Positions 1-9,504 of a DNA stretch of 64,000 nt are shown here, in pieces. Position numbers and translations under genes: made by a program. The notes below the pieces were generated by a model. It saw only the letters and a program-made list of their open reading frames with translations, had not been told where the DNA came from and made no database searches. The DNA is from Glaciimonas sp. PCH181 (lineage in GTDB: Bacteria; Pseudomonadota; Gammaproteobacteria; Burkholderiales; Burkholderiaceae_D). The stretch spans positions 2,294,001-2,358,000 of the forward strand of contig NZ_PYFP01000001.1 of NCBI RefSeq assembly GCF_003056055.1, read 5' to 3'. The stretch's first letter is position 1, and the number at the start of each line of letters is the position of its first letter.

Positions 1-528
1 TACCTGCGCCAGATCGGAGCCAGCCTGCGGTTCGGTCAGATTCATCGTGCCGGTCCATATGCCTGACACGAGCTTTTCCAAATAAATCTGCTTCTGCGCG
101 TCGGTGCCAGCCGTCATCAGCGCCTCGATTGCGCCATCGCTTAGCAAAGGGCATAACGCGAACGACAGGTTAGCGGCATTGAGCATCTCAATACATGGCG
201 TCGCCACTAGTTTTGGCAAACCCTGACCACCATAATCGACCGGATGCTGAATGCCTTGCCATCCCGCCTCTGCAAACGCCTTGAATGCTTCTTTAAAACC
301 TTTACTGGTGATGACATTACCGTCGCGCCAATAGCTTGGCTCCTGATCGCCGGAACGATTCAAAGGCGCTATCACTTCGCTACAAAATCTAGCATGTTCC
401 TCCAGTACGGCCTCAACTGTTTCAGGCGTCGCATCGGCGCATTCTGGCAGCTGGCTGACGTGCTCCAGGCCAGCTAGCGCGTTAATGGCAAACAACATAT
501 CTTTAAGCGGGGCGACGTAACTCATCAT
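1..528 (-). CDS. Acyl-CoA dehydrogenase, N-terminal part (runs off window edge)
   Basis: Only the first 176 codons are inside the window. The start reads MMSYVAPLKDML, typical of the roughly 595-residue acyl-CoA dehydrogenases that carry an extra N-terminal helical domain (AcylCoA_DH_N). The visible end (TMNLTEPQAGSDLAQV) is the start of the conserved FAD/substrate region. The enzyme would oxidise an acyl-CoA to the trans-2-enoyl-CoA and pass electrons to ETF. Two ATGs are adjacent (528 and 525); a GGAG sits 3 nt before the first and 6 nt before the second, so 525 is equally likely. It lies downstream of etfB-etfA on the same strand, 99 bp after etfA, so ETF is its obvious acceptor and co-transcription is likely. 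The chain-length preference cannot be read. Confidence 0.93.
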   Translation of the reverse strand, partial: MMSYVAPLKDMLFAINALAGLEHVSQLPECADATPETVEAVLEEHARFCSEVIAPLNRSGDQEPSYWRDGNVITSKGFKEAFKAFAEAGWQGIQHPVDYGGQGLPKLVATPCIEMLNAANLSFALCPLLSDGAIEALMTAGTDAQKQIYLEKLVSGIWTGTMNLTEPQAGSDLAQV

Positions 529-627
529 GTACTCCAAAAAAAATGGACAGTACCACTTCCGTAATACTGTCCTGGCGTTTTTTCAAACGATCTAATTATT
601 GTGTTGCAGCTGTCAATTAAAGATGAG

Positions 628-1557
628 TTAACCGAGCTCGGCCACCAGTTGCGGCACGATCTCGAACAAATCACCAACGATGCCGTAATCCGCGACCGAG
701 AAAATCGGCGCTTCTTCATCTTTATTGATCGCCACAATGGTTTTGGAGTCTTTCATCCCGGCCAGATGCTGGATCGCGCCCGAAATACCGACTGCGATAT
801 ACAGTTGCGGTGCGACGATTTTGCCGGTTTGTCCAACTTGCCAGTCATTCGGCACAAAACCGGCATCCACTGCAGCACGGGAAGCGCCCATTGCGGCACC
901 GAGTTTGTCAGCCAATGGTTCTAAAATCTTGAAGTTTTCTGCCGAACCCATACCGCGTCCACCGGAAACAATCACTTTGGCAGCCGTCAGTTCAGGACGA
1001 TCCGATTTAGCCAGCTCACGCGAAATAAACGCTGACTTGGCAAAATCGGCAGACACACTAAGGTTCTCGACTGCTGCCGAACCACCATCCGCAGCGGCAT
1101 CAAAGCCCGTCGTACGCACGGTGATGACTTTGATCGCATCAGTCGATTGCACGGTTGCGATGGCGTTACCGGCATAGATCGGGCGCTCGAATGTATCTGG
1201 ACTATCGATTTTGACGATTTCAGAAATCTGACCAACGTCGAGTTTAGCAGCGACGCGGGGCAAGATATTTTTGCCGTAGGCGGTTGCCGGAGCCAGAATA
1301 TGGCTGTAGTTGGCAGCCAGTGCCAGGACTTGCTCGGCGATGTTTTCTGCCAGACCATCGGCAAAATAAGCCGCATCAGCCACCAATACTTTAGTCACGC
1401 CGCTAGCCTTGGCTGCTGCTTGCGCTGCCGCGCCGCAATCTTTACCGGCGACCAATACGTGGACTTCGCCACCGCATTGGCTGGCGGCGGTGATGGTGTT
1501 AAGGGTGCTACCTTTTAAGGTGGCGTTATCGTGTTCAGCTATGACGAGAGCGGTCAT
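628..1557 (-). CDS. etfA: Electron transfer flavoprotein alpha subunit
   Basis: This 309-residue protein has the normal length for EtfA. The C-terminal third holds the FAD-binding domain, with the conserved run [15 protein letters not shown] at about residues 250-264 and [10 protein letters not shown] after it, which is the family signature. With EtfB it forms the soluble heterodimer that takes electrons from acyl-CoA dehydrogenases and hands them to ETF:ubiquinone oxidoreductase in the membrane. The ATG is preceded by a strong AGGAG (CAGGAGATACC). It lies 153 bp downstream of etfB and upstream of an acyl-CoA dehydrogenase on the same strand, an arrangement common in Burkholderiales. Confidence 0.98.
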   Translation of the reverse strand: MTALVIAEHDNATLKGSTLNTITAASQCGGEVHVLVAGKDCGAAAQAAAKASGVTKVLVADAAYFADGLAENIAEQVLALAANYSHILAPATAYGKNILPRVAAKLDVGQISEIVKIDSPDTFERPIYAGNAIATVQSTDAIKVITVRTTGFDAAADGGSAAVENLSVSADFAKSAFISRELAKSDRPELTAAKVIVSGGRGMGSAENFKILEPLADKLGAAMGASRAAVDAGFVPNDWQVGQTGKIVAPQLYIAVGISGAIQHLAGMKDSKTIVAINKDEEAPIFSVADYGIVGDLFEIVPQLVAELG

Positions 1558-1710
1558 GGTATCTCCTGAGAATGAGGTGTTGCGGTCGCCTGCGCATAAA
1601 TCTTTATCCGTGCGGCGCGCCGCTGTATCTGTTTGGTCGCTAATAGCCGGAATGGAAATGAATCATCTTATTCACCTTGCAGTCACGGACTATCCTACAT
1701 TTAATAATGC

Positions 1711-2460
1711 TTAAATAACCTTGGCTTCGTTGCGCAGTTTAGCCACCAGCGTGGCGACGTCCGGCACTTTGATACCGGCGCTGCGTTTGGCAGGCTCGAC
1801 GACTTTCAACGTTTTCAGGCGCGGCGTCACATCGACACCCAGATCGGCTGGCTTAAACACGTCCAGCGTTTTCTTTTTCGCTTTCATGATGTTCGGCAGC
1901 GTCACGTAACGTGGCTCATTCAAACGCAAATCGGTAGTAATAATCGCGGGCAACGTCAATGCCAGAGTTTCCAGACCGCCATCGACTTCACGCGTGACCA
2001 GAACTTTACCTTCTTCCAGCACGACTTTTGACGCAAACGTCGCTTGCGGCCAGCCTAACAACGCAGCCAGCATCTGACCGGTCTGGTTGCAATCATCGTC
2101 AATCGCCTGTTTGCCCAAAATGATCAATTGCGGTTGTTCTTTGTCGGCAATTGCCTTCAACAATTTGGCAACGGCCAATGGTTGCAAATCTGCATCGGAC
2201 TCCACCAAAATGGCGCGATCTGCACCGATCGCCATTGCCGTACGCAAGGTTTCCTGGCATTGCGTGACGCCGCAAGAAATCGCGATCACTTCGGTGACTT
2301 TGCCGCCTTCTTTCAGACGGGTCGCCTCTTCTACTGCGATCTCATCAAATGGATTCATCGACATTTTGACGTTGGCGATATCGACACCTGTGCCATCGGA
2401 TTTAACCCGCACTTTGACGTTGTAATCGACTACGCGCTTAACTGGTACTAGTACTTTCAT
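1711..2460 (-). CDS. etfB: Electron transfer flavoprotein beta subunit
   Basis: This 249-residue protein is the usual length for EtfB. It opens [19 protein letters not shown], as bacterial EtfB does, and carries the conserved [15 protein letters not shown] stretch (here [11 protein letters not shown], about residues 36-46) and the [14 protein letters not shown] nucleotide-binding segment near residue 120. EtfB binds AMP and completes the ETF heterodimer. It is the first gene of the etfB-etfA-acyl-CoA dehydrogenase unit. A promoter-like element and a 16-bp near-palindrome lie in the 390 bp upstream and are listed separately. Confidence 0.98.
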   Translation of the reverse strand: MKVLVPVKRVVDYNVKVRVKSDGTGVDIANVKMSMNPFDEIAVEEATRLKEGGKVTEVIAISCGVTQCQETLRTAMAIGADRAILVESDADLQPLAVAKLLKAIADKEQPQLIILGKQAIDDDCNQTGQMLAALLGWPQATFASKVVLEEGKVLVTREVDGGLETLALTLPAIITTDLRLNEPRYVTLPNIMKAKKKTLDVFKPADLGVDVTPRLKTLKVVEPAKRSAGIKVPDVATLVAKLRNEAKVI

Positions 2461-2494
2461 CGGTCTGCCTTTTGATTAAAAAATGAGAATCGAG

Positions 2495-2510
2495 TTGACG
2501 TTAACGTTAA
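2495..2510. promoter_or_regulatory. 16-bp near-palindrome in the etfB leader, possible regulator site
   Basis: TTGACGTTAACGTTAA is a palindrome apart from one base pair. It lies 35 bp before the etfB start and just downstream of the -10 box, a position suited to repression. Its ACGTTAACGT core resembles sites attributed to the MerR-family regulator LiuR, which controls branched-chain and fatty acid degradation genes including etfBA in several proteobacteria. The match is from memory of the motif, not from a computed search. Confidence 0.4.
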
Positions 2511-2521
2511 TTGAATAAGCG

Positions 2522-2551
2522 ATTATAAGAGAGAATTCGGCACGCAACCAA
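2522..2551 (-). promoter_or_regulatory. Candidate sigma-70 promoter for etfB
   Basis: On the minus strand there is a perfect TATAAT (plus-strand ATTATA at 2522-2527). Eighteen bases upstream is TTGGTT, a weak -35 that keeps only the TTG. Transcription would start about 50-55 bp before the etfB ATG, upstream of the TTGACGTTAACGTTAA near-palindrome. Confidence 0.4.
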
Positions 2552-2848
2552 AATTTAGCACGAACGTTCTATTAATTTTTAGAGGAAATCGCCTATTCAT
2601 AGGGAGAAATGCAATATTAAGACGGAGAAATGTGGCGAAACAGCTATTCAAAAAAAGCATGTTGCCTTGTATAAACAGATGATTATTGAGAAATATTGAT
2701 TATTTAATAATTAACAGAACGTTAATCATCCGGATGCACAACGAGAAAAACTGTCTGTCGGCACCAATAAGTTGTGTCAATCTGCTTTGCTATTACGGCT
2801 TGTAATGAAGCCGTAACAAATCTGGAGCAATATCGAAAAACGGTTGAT

Positions 2849-3082
2849 TTACTTACGTTTCATGAAGAAAACGTACTCACGATTTTCTTCACTTTGCGAC
2901 AATAAGTCATTGCCCGTTTGCTTTGCGAACGCCTGAAAGTCACGCACTGAACCAGAATCGGTTGCTAGTACGCGCAATACTTGTCCACTCAACATATCCG
3001 CCAGCGCTTTTTTTGTTTTCAAAATTGGCAGCGGGCAGTGCAAACCACGTGCGTCAAGTTCTCTATTAAATTCCATAACCAT
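2849..3082 (-). CDS. TusA/SirA-family sulfurtransferase
   Basis: This 77-residue protein has the TusA fold signature: an early L-D-x-R-G-L-x-C-P-x-P motif (LDARGLHCPLP, about residues 8-18), whose single Cys carries the persulfide, and a C-terminal strand ending in YVFFMKRK. TusA proteins relay sulfur for tRNA thiouridylation, molybdopterin or sulfur oxidation; the CPxP motif alone does not tell which. Two in-frame ATGs (3082 and 3076) are possible and neither has a clear Shine-Dalgarno sequence. It appears to stand alone, 320 bp from the Nudix gene and 388 bp from etfB. Confidence 0.9.
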   Translation of the reverse strand: MVMEFNRELDARGLHCPLPILKTKKALADMLSGQVLRVLATDSGSVRDFQAFAKQTGNDLLSQSEENREYVFFMKRK

Positions 3083-3402
3083 GTGTAGATCAAAAATTAT
3101 TTAACATTTGCGGCGTTTAAAGATTTTACTCCAAAGAACTCTATTTTGATGCAACGCAACAAAAATCCGCCATTTTTACAACACCATTATCATTAAAATA
3201 ATAATGGACCTGTATTGCACACTATCGGCAACAACCATTCAGCATGAATATTGACATGCAAGAACGTCTGCCCCCCCAACAGTAGCAACAATTTCATATT
3301 CGACACTTGATTATGCACGTATTCCCAGATGGTATGGGAACCCGCGCAGAATGATGCTATAAAGCATTATTAGGCTGCGATAACCCACCAGCCATGCCGC
3401 GA
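3083..3402. other. Intergenic region with no recognised feature
   Basis: This 320-bp gap between the tusA-like and Nudix genes, both on the minus strand, is AT-rich in its first half and holds a C8 tract near 3272. I saw no ORF with a ribosome-binding site, no hairpin terminator and no convincing promoter. Confidence 0.5.
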
Positions 3403-3930
3403 TCAATCCGCCAAAATCGGCCTATCCACAAACTCTACTTCCAAGTCTCGCTGCCGCATCCAATCGGCAACCGCATAGCCGGTGCCCGCCCGCCAGGGCC
3501 TTAACTTGGCTGGCGCTAACAAGCGATACTCAAGCAACTCCGGCGACAACTGAATCGTTCCCGATGCTTTTATATGATAGGCAATGATCAGCTCATTCTT
3601 GCGCATGAATTCATACACGCCAATCAGTGTAATTTGATCGGCATCAAGATTGGTTTCCTCCTTCAACTCACGCGCAATGCCCTGCTCTGGCGTTTCATCG
3701 CGTTCCATGAAGCCGGTGATCAATGCGAACATATTGTCTTGCCACGCGGCGTTCCGCGCCAACAGGATTTTTCCATCGATTTCAACCAGCGCGGCCAATA
3801 CGGGCAGCGGATTATCCCAATGCGTCCAATGCCCATCCGGACAAGTCAAACGCACCTTTCGGGTATCGCCATCATCCGCGCGCATTATCAAAGAAGCTGC
3901 ACATATCGGACAAAATTTAAAATCGCTCAT
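3403..3930 (-). CDS. Nudix hydrolase with N-terminal zinc ribbon
   Basis: This 175-residue protein begins with a short zinc-ribbon-like segment (CPIC at residues 7-10, then C and H around 30-34), followed by a Nudix fold. The Nudix box is present: G, five residues, E, seven residues, RELKEETNL (about residues 72-94), with the usual Gly replaced by Asn in the last positions. Family members hydrolyse nucleoside diphosphates linked to another group; zinc-ribbon forms often act on NADH-like or ADP-ribose-like substrates, but the substrate cannot be read here. The start has a GGAA 8 nt upstream. It lies 80 bp downstream of alaS on the same strand. Confidence 0.92.
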   Translation of the reverse strand: MSDFKFCPICAASLIMRADDGDTRKVRLTCPDGHWTHWDNPLPVLAALVEIDGKILLARNAAWQDNMFALITGFMERDETPEQGIARELKEETNLDADQITLIGVYEFMRKNELIIAYHIKASGTIQLSPELLEYRLLAPAKLRPWRAGTGYAVADWMRQRDLEVEFVDRPILAD

Positions 3931-3955
3931 GCAGACATTCCGTCAGTTCAATCGA

Positions 3956-3980
3956 TGACTACTTAAGGAATAAGTAGTCA
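3956..3980. repeat. Perfect 10-bp inverted repeat between alaS and the Nudix gene
   Basis: TGACTACTTA and TAAGTAGTCA flank a 5-nt loop (AGGAA). The hairpin sits in the 80-bp gap between alaS and the Nudix gene. It is AT-rich and has no T-run on either side, so it is not a standard terminator; it could be an mRNA processing or stabilising hairpin, or an operator. Confidence 0.5.
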
Positions 3981-4010
3981 ATAAGCCCGAAGCCATCCAA
4001 TGATCGCAGA

Positions 4011-6635
4011 TTACCCGCGCGCACCAACCCAGCCTGCGACACCTTGCAACGCTGCCGCCAAGCCGCTCGGATCAGTACCACCTGCTTGTGCCATGTCAGG
4101 GCGACCGCCGCCTTTGCCACCAACTTGCTGCGCCACAAAATTGACCAGATCACCGGCTTTAACTTTAGCCGTAGCATCGGCAGTCACACCGGCGATTAAA
4201 CTGACTTTGCCGTCTTTTACGGTGGCCAGCACAATAGCAGCGGTTTTCAATTTGTCTTTCAACTTATCCATAGTTTCACGCAAAGTCGCGCTATCGGCAC
4301 CTTCCAGCATAGCGGCCAGCACTTTGATGCCATTCACATCCACCGCTTGATTCACCAGTTCATCGCCTTGATTCGCGGCCAGTTTCGACTTCAAAGCCGC
4401 CATTTCTTTTTCCAGCGCTTTAACGTGCTCCTGTACTTGACCAATCCGTTGCGTCAATTCTTCTGGTGGAGCCTTCAAGGCGGCCGCTGCTTCGGTTACA
4501 CGGCTGCTCAAGTTTTGCATCAGCGCCAAGGCGCCAAGACCAGTAACTGCCTCAATCCGACGAATACCTGCCGCGACGCCACCTTCGGCCACGATCTTGA
4601 ACAAACCAATATCACCGGTACGATTGACGTGCGTACCGCCACACAATTCAGTCGACGAGCCAATCGATAAAACCCGTACTTCATCGCCGTATTTTTCGCC
4701 AAACAGGGCCATCGCACCGCTGGCAACCGCGTCATCAAACGTCATCAATTTGGCGCTAGTGGCGATGTTTTCCAGAATTTCACGGTTAACGATATCTTCA
4801 ATCCGCCGAATTTGATCTGCGTTGACCGGCGCGTTGTGACTAAAATCGAAGCGGGTTTTGTCAGCATCCACCAACGAACCCTTTTGCGCCACATGCACGC
4901 CCAACACTTCACGCAATGCCTTATGCATCAAATGCGTCGCCGAATGATTCCGCACAGTGCGTGCGCGCTGCGCTGTATCAACGTTGGCGCCGAGTTGGTC
5001 ACCAACCGCCATCGTGCCTTTTTCCAGACGGCCATGATGACCGAAGACTTCAGCTTGAATTTTTAACGTATCAGTCACGCCAAACAAGGCGGTCGCGCTT
5101 TCCAGCACGCCAGCATCACCAGCTTGCCCGCCCGACTCTGCATAAAATGGCGTTGTATCCAACACCACAATCGCATCTTGACCGGCATCGATTTTCTGTA
5201 CCGCGCTGCCATCGACATACAAGGCCAACACTTTAGCGTCATGCACCAATGCGTTGTAACCGACAAAATGTGTTTTATCGCCGTTGTATTCCACGCCAAA
5301 TGCAGTCTTGAATTTGCCACCGGCACGGCTGGCATCTTGCTGACGCTTCATTGCTACATCAAAACCCGCTTCGTCGAGTTCGACTTCACGTTCGCGGCAA
5401 ATATCTGCGGTCAAATCGAGTGGGAAACCGAAAGTGTCATACAGCGTGAACGCCGTATCGCCATCCAGTTTCTGTGGATTTTTGGCTAATGCGGCTTCCA
5501 GGATCTTCATCCCGTGTTCCAGCGTCTCGCCGAAACGTTCTTCTTCCTGCTTCAGAGTTTGCTCTACGCGCTCGGCTGCCTCTGGCAGTTCTGGATAGGC
5601 AGCGCCCATCTCCAGCACCAAATCTTTGACTAGTTTGTAGAAAAACGGTTTGGTTTGTTCTAGCTTATGTCCATGGCGCAAAGCACGGCGGATGATGCGA
5701 CGCAGTACATAACCGCGACCTTCACTGCCAGGAATAACGCCGTCGACGATCAAAAAGGCGCAAGCGCGAATATGATCGGCAATCACTTTCAGCGAATTGT
5801 TGGTCAGGTCGGTGACGTTGGTTTCACGCGCCGCTGCCTTGATCAGATTTTGGAATAAATCGATTTCATAGTTGCTGTGCACATGCTGCAAGATCGCCGC
5901 CAGACGTTCCAGCCCCATCCCGGTATCGACGCATTGAAGCGGTAATGGCGTCAATGTCGCCTCGCCGGTCTTAGGATCAATTTGACGATCAAACTGCATA
6001 AACACGTTATTCCAGATTTCGATGTAACGATCGCCATCTTGATCGGCGCTTCCCGGTGGGCCACCCCAAACGTCCGGGCCGTGATCGTAAAAAATCTCGG
6101 AACAAGGACCGCACGGGCCTGTATCCGCCATTTGCCAGAAATTGTCCGATGCGAACGGCGCGCCTTTGTTGTCGCCAATACGTACCACGCGTTCTGGCGG
6201 CAAACCGATCTCGTTCACCCAGATATCATAGGCTTCGTCATCTGTTGCATAGACCGTTGCCCATAGTTTTTCAGCTGGCAGTCCGTATACTTTGGTCAGC
6301 AACTCAAACGCCCATTTCAGCGAATCGCGCTTGAAATAGTCTCCAAAAGACCAATTTCCCAGCATTTCAAAGAAAGTATGATGGCGCGCAGTGTAGCCAA
6401 CGTTTTCCAGATCGTTATGCTTGCCACCGGCACGCAAACAACGCTGCACCGATGTGGCGCGGACGTAGTTACGCTTCTCAGTCCCCAGAAAAACGTCCTT
6501 GAACTGGACCATTCCCGAGTTGGTAAACAGTAAAGTCGGATCATTTCCCGGCACCAGGCTGGATGAGCGCACAACGGTATGATCTTTGGATTCAAAGAAA
6601 TTGAGAAACTTATCGCGGATATCGGCTGAGTTCAT
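4011..6635 (-). CDS. alaS: Alanyl-tRNA synthetase
   Basis: This 874-residue protein matches full-length bacterial AlaRS. It starts [19 protein letters not shown], the family's usual beginning; an upstream in-frame TTG would add nine residues and is less likely. The class II aminoacylation core fills roughly residues 1-450. The editing domain shows HSATH near 565 and ELCGGTH near 664, the zinc-binding His and Cys sets. The C-Ala domain ends with [13 protein letters not shown]. It charges tRNA-Ala and removes mischarged Ser or Gly. The gene is monocistronic or leads into the Nudix gene. Confidence 0.99.
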   Translation of the reverse strand: MNSADIRDKFLNFFESKDHTVVRSSSLVPGNDPTLLFTNSGMVQFKDVFLGTEKRNYVRATSVQRCLRAGGKHNDLENVGYTARHHTFFEMLGNWSFGDYFKRDSLKWAFELLTKVYGLPAEKLWATVYATDDEAYDIWVNEIGLPPERVVRIGDNKGAPFASDNFWQMADTGPCGPCSEIFYDHGPDVWGGPPGSADQDGDRYIEIWNNVFMQFDRQIDPKTGEATLTPLPLQCVDTGMGLERLAAILQHVHSNYEIDLFQNLIKAAARETNVTDLTNNSLKVIADHIRACAFLIVDGVIPGSEGRGYVLRRIIRRALRHGHKLEQTKPFFYKLVKDLVLEMGAAYPELPEAAERVEQTLKQEEERFGETLEHGMKILEAALAKNPQKLDGDTAFTLYDTFGFPLDLTADICREREVELDEAGFDVAMKRQQDASRAGGKFKTAFGVEYNGDKTHFVGYNALVHDAKVLALYVDGSAVQKIDAGQDAIVVLDTTPFYAESGGQAGDAGVLESATALFGVTDTLKIQAEVFGHHGRLEKGTMAVGDQLGANVDTAQRARTVRNHSATHLMHKALREVLGVHVAQKGSLVDADKTRFDFSHNAPVNADQIRRIEDIVNREILENIATSAKLMTFDDAVASGAMALFGEKYGDEVRVLSIGSSTELCGGTHVNRTGDIGLFKIVAEGGVAAGIRRIEAVTGLGALALMQNLSSRVTEAAAALKAPPEELTQRIGQVQEHVKALEKEMAALKSKLAANQGDELVNQAVDVNGIKVLAAMLEGADSATLRETMDKLKDKLKTAAIVLATVKDGKVSLIAGVTADATAKVKAGDLVNFVAQQVGGKGGGRPDMAQAGGTDPSGLAAALQGVAGWVGARG

Positions 6636-6769
6636 ATTCTTGGGCAGAAAAAAGACGTGCAAGGGAAGTGTTATTTTGCAAAGCGATGATTATACGTGAT
6701 AGAAGCCCCTCGCTCTAGCCGGGCGCGCTAAGGATGGTATCAGAGACCATTACAGGGAAAACATCGTGC

Positions 6770-6805
6770 AAAAAGCCCGTCAGAATCGCTCCTGAGGGGC
6801 TTTTT
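6770..6805 (-). terminator. Rho-independent terminator after the small exported protein gene
   Basis: AAAAAGCCC and GGGCTTTTT arms, extended inward by TCAG/CTGA with one mismatch, make a stem of about 13 bp with an 8-nt loop. A/T tails on both sides make it usable in both directions. It lies between the 75-codon gene ending at 6876 and the alaS start, and fits as the terminator of the former. Confidence 0.8.
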
Positions 6806-6875
6806 AAGGCTTTTGTCGGCAACTTGCGCTCTGACGAGCCTAAGTCACCGATAAGCTACATCCTGCTACTAACTA

Positions 6876-7103
6876 TTAATGGCCGGTGTTGATTTTGCCA
6901 GTGCTAGCTTTTTTAGCGTGATGACGACGATGCTTTTTGTGGTGCTTTGCCTTTGCAGGTTTAGCAGTCGGCGCAGCTGCCGGAGCGGACATTGATGCTG
7001 CCGGAGCAGGTGCGGCCGGTGCAGCAGCAGGGGCATTTTGCGCCATGACCGGCAGAGCGAAAGCAGCGACGAGTACAGCAGCAAGCAATTTATTGATTTT
7101 CAT
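6876..7103 (-). CDS. Small exported Ala/Pro-rich protein with His/Lys tail
   Basis: This 75-residue protein has a clear signal peptide (MKINKLLAAVLVAAFALPVMAQ, cleavage after AMA-like VMA). A low-complexity Ala/Pro stretch follows, and the C-terminal third is packed with His, Lys and Arg (HHKKHRRHHAKK). I chose the ATG at 7103, which has AAGGA 8 nt upstream; a longer reading adds a non-signal-like N-terminus. Small exported Ala-rich basic proteins of this kind recall acid-shock (Asr-like) or metal-binding peptides, but no family is certain. It is followed by a terminator and appears monocistronic. Confidence 0.8.
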   Translation of the reverse strand: MKINKLLAAVLVAAFALPVMAQNAPAAAPAAPAPAASMSAPAAAPTAKPAKAKHHKKHRRHHAKKASTGKINTGH

Positions 7104-7378
7104 TTTGTATTCCTTTTCATCACCGTTGACAACATCATATATCCAGAGCTTTGCAGAAAAACCGGCAATTATTTGGTTAGCCAGCCCCGCGTTTTTGCTA
7201 TGAATTCGGACAGACACTTGTTCTGTACTACCTTAACGCGATGCTATCGAAGCAGGTTGACGACGGATCACAAGAAATTTTCAAAATAATTTACCGACAT
7301 AAAAGAGCCAGTTTTGATGCCATTAAATGCCACAATTCGTCTCTTCAGGCGCAACACAATGGCACTATCAATGCCCTC

Positions 7379-8155
7379 TTACTGGCAAAAATCTGCCCCG
7401 ATCAAGTCAATCCGATCGGTACAAAATCCATCTACACCCCAAGCCAATATCTCACCGGCCCGCTTAACCGTATTTACCGTATAACAAAACAAACCATACC
7501 CCGCGTCTTTGATGGCCGCCGCCTGCATCGGCGCTAAATACTTATGATTGGTATGCAGCGCCACCGCTGCCAGCTCCTGCAAGTTCTGCTGCCAGTCATC
7601 CTCGATCACATCCGTGAGATAGGCGCGCGGAATACCTACCGCAGCAACCTGCGCGGCGCGCAACGCTGCCGAGGAAAATGACGACAGCAACGGCAAATTG
7701 CGGGCCGTTTCCAGACTAGGCTGGGCGAGATGCGCCACGACCTCAACTTCAAAATAAGCCTGCGTCGCCTGCGCCACGACATGCCCAGTCTCCACCTCAA
7801 ACCCTTCGACCGGCTTGATTTCAACGTTCATCCATATCCCGTGCTGCCGACAAAAAGCCATCGCCTGTTGATAAGTACAGACCGGCTCACCGATAAATTC
7901 CGCGCCAAACCAACTGCCCGCGTCCATCGCCGTCAATTCCGCTGCGGTGTAATCGCTTACCCTTCCCAAGCCCGGCAGAGTCCGCCCCAGCACCGGGTCG
8001 TGCATCAAAATCGGTACGCCATCAGCGGATAACATCACATCAAATTCCACCGCACGAAAACCGTGCGCCAGACCGCAACGCATCGCCGCCAATGTATTTT
8101 CCGGTGCAAGCTTTCCACCTCCGCGATGGGCGACAATTTTAGGATAAGGCCACAT
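7379..8155 (-). CDS. ugpQ: Glycerophosphodiester phosphodiesterase
   Basis: This 258-residue protein has the GDPD family pattern: AHRGGGKLAPENT at residues 8-20 with the catalytic His-Arg and metal-binding Glu, then EFDVMLSADGVPILMHDP with the second catalytic His near residue 53, and VEIKP near residue 115. It hydrolyses glycerophosphodiesters to glycerol 3-phosphate and an alcohol. There is no signal peptide, so it is the cytoplasmic UgpQ type rather than periplasmic GlpQ. The start at 8155 (MWPYPKIVAHRGG) is preferred to an upstream TTG. It follows the alpha/beta hydrolase gene by 78 bp on the same strand and may be co-transcribed with it. Confidence 0.93.
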   Translation of the reverse strand: MWPYPKIVAHRGGGKLAPENTLAAMRCGLAHGFRAVEFDVMLSADGVPILMHDPVLGRTLPGLGRVSDYTAAELTAMDAGSWFGAEFIGEPVCTYQQAMAFCRQHGIWMNVEIKPVEGFEVETGHVVAQATQAYFEVEVVAHLAQPSLETARNLPLLSSFSSAALRAAQVAAVGIPRAYLTDVIEDDWQQNLQELAAVALHTNHKYLAPMQAAAIKDAGYGLFCYTVNTVKRAGEILAWGVDGFCTDRIDLIGADFCQ

Positions 8156-8233
8156 AACGATTTCTTTCTCGGTTGAGCCAGACAAAAGACGGATAACAAA
8201 TGGGTATTGTGCGCGACAACGGCAAGAATCACT

Positions 8234-9199
8234 TTAAGCGAGAGTTTTGTCGAAAAAATCGATGACCTGCTGCTCTAACCTTAGCAAGTAACGCGCCCGA
8301 TCAAAGCCCGGTGGATCTTCGCCAGGGTCGCCAACGGCGGACATCAGTTGAACCAGCGGCGGTGCCATGAACGAAAAATGACCGGCCCACGGCACCTCTT
8401 CAAACTCCGCCTGCGGCACTCGCGCGCGTAGCCAGTTGCCATGATATTTCGGCGGCAATACTGCATCTATCTCAGCGGTGACAACATGCGTCGGCACGCT
8501 AATGCGCTTCAGCGAATCCGGCGCGAACACAACGCCTATCGGCGCCATCGCAAAGACAGCGCCCACCCGCATATCCTGCACATCGAAATTGATCGCTGCA
8601 TCGCCCTCAGCCAACACCTCCGGATCACCGCCCAGCTGGCAAAATAGTTGATCGTCATCGGTCACCTCGCAATGGTGCAAGACTTGTTGTCGATCCGCCA
8701 TCCCTCCCGCCAGCGCCAACACGCTAAAACCGCCTGCCGAGTGGCCCAATGCACCAATTCGTCCTGCCGGAATCTGATCTCGCCACAACGCATCGGCCAG
8801 CAGCGTATCCAGCAAACGCGATAATTGTCGCGGACGTTCGGCAAAATACGTCTCAGAGCGTACCAATGAACGATCATCCCAGTTATCGCCAGGATGTTGT
8901 GGCGCGGCTACCAGATAACCGCTTTCCGCCAGACGCAGCGCCAAATTCACATGCGACAACTGGCTGCCGCCGGAACCGTGGGATAGCAAAATCAATCCTT
9001 TCAACGGCAAATCTGGCACACCGTTAAAAGATACCACTGGCGCGTACGGCCCTAAGCGCATTTTTTTCGTCGGCGATTTAGTCGGGTAAAACAACGCTAC
9101 CGGAATCGTTGGATGATCGGCATGACGCACCGTCAAGGTTCGCATTCCGGCTAATCGCGCTTCCGTTATATCGGTTGTTTCCGTTGTTGCATTGGGCAT
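8234..9199 (-). CDS. Alpha/beta hydrolase, dienelactone hydrolase-like
   Basis: This 321-residue protein has the alpha/beta hydrolase elements: an oxyanion-hole turn LLSHGSGG near residue 71, the nucleophile elbow GHSAGG near residue 148, and a late His in WAGHFSF near residue 277. It belongs to the group annotated as predicted dienelactone hydrolases, of unknown substrate. The start at 9199 has AAGGA 7 nt upstream and is preferred to two upstream ATG/GTG possibilities. It has no signal peptide. The gene is divergent from glnS and probably co-transcribed with ugpQ. Confidence 0.85.
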   Translation of the reverse strand: MPNATTETTDITEARLAGMRTLTVRHADHPTIPVALFYPTKSPTKKMRLGPYAPVVSFNGVPDLPLKGLILLSHGSGGSQLSHVNLALRLAESGYLVAAPQHPGDNWDDRSLVRSETYFAERPRQLSRLLDTLLADALWRDQIPAGRIGALGHSAGGFSVLALAGGMADRQQVLHHCEVTDDDQLFCQLGGDPEVLAEGDAAINFDVQDMRVGAVFAMAPIGVVFAPDSLKRISVPTHVVTAEIDAVLPPKYHGNWLRARVPQAEFEEVPWAGHFSFMAPPLVQLMSAVGDPGEDPPGFDRARYLLRLEQQVIDFFDKTLA

Positions 9200-9504
9200 T
9201 CCTGCATCCTTGTATGGGGGAGAGGGTAAATTGTCTGCCATTTTCAGCATGCGCGTGTACATTATTCGTTACCACCGCCGCGCGAACAAAAAACAACGAA
9301 GCACGAACGAGAAACCACCTCGCTACGGTAAAATGCCCTTCATCCCTATACTAGGACAAACCCAAAATCGCCTGATAGCAGCTGTCTGAAACATCGTGGT
9401 CTAGACTGATCTGGATGTTTTAAAAAGGGTTGCCGGCCCCATTTTGTGTAAATCCTGACACCTTATTTGTATTCTGAAAAAAGCGCTTTGCGAGAAAACC
9501 ATTC
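9200..9504. other. Divergent intergenic region between the hydrolase and glnS
   Basis: These 305 bp must hold the promoters of both divergent genes. No sequence close enough to both -35 and -10 consensus was found to name one. No ORF with a ribosome-binding site is visible. Confidence 0.4.

Larger units (their letters stand above)
2461..2848. other. AT-rich intergenic stretch before etfB
   Basis: This 388-bp gap between the tusA-like gene and etfB has no credible ORF. It contains the etfB promoter candidate and near-palindrome, a GAACGTTC palindrome near 2563, and a second AACGTTAA-containing sequence near 2717. No terminator hairpin with a T-run was seen for the tusA-like gene. Confidence 0.6.

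Noticed and set aside
725..1177. 150-codon plus-strand ORF opposite etfA
   Set aside because: It is a codon-bias shadow of etfA with no start signal.
6633..6662. Longer alaS start at a TTG
   Set aside because: The ATG at 6635 starts the conserved N-terminus ([10 protein letters not shown]); the added nine residues match nothing in the family.
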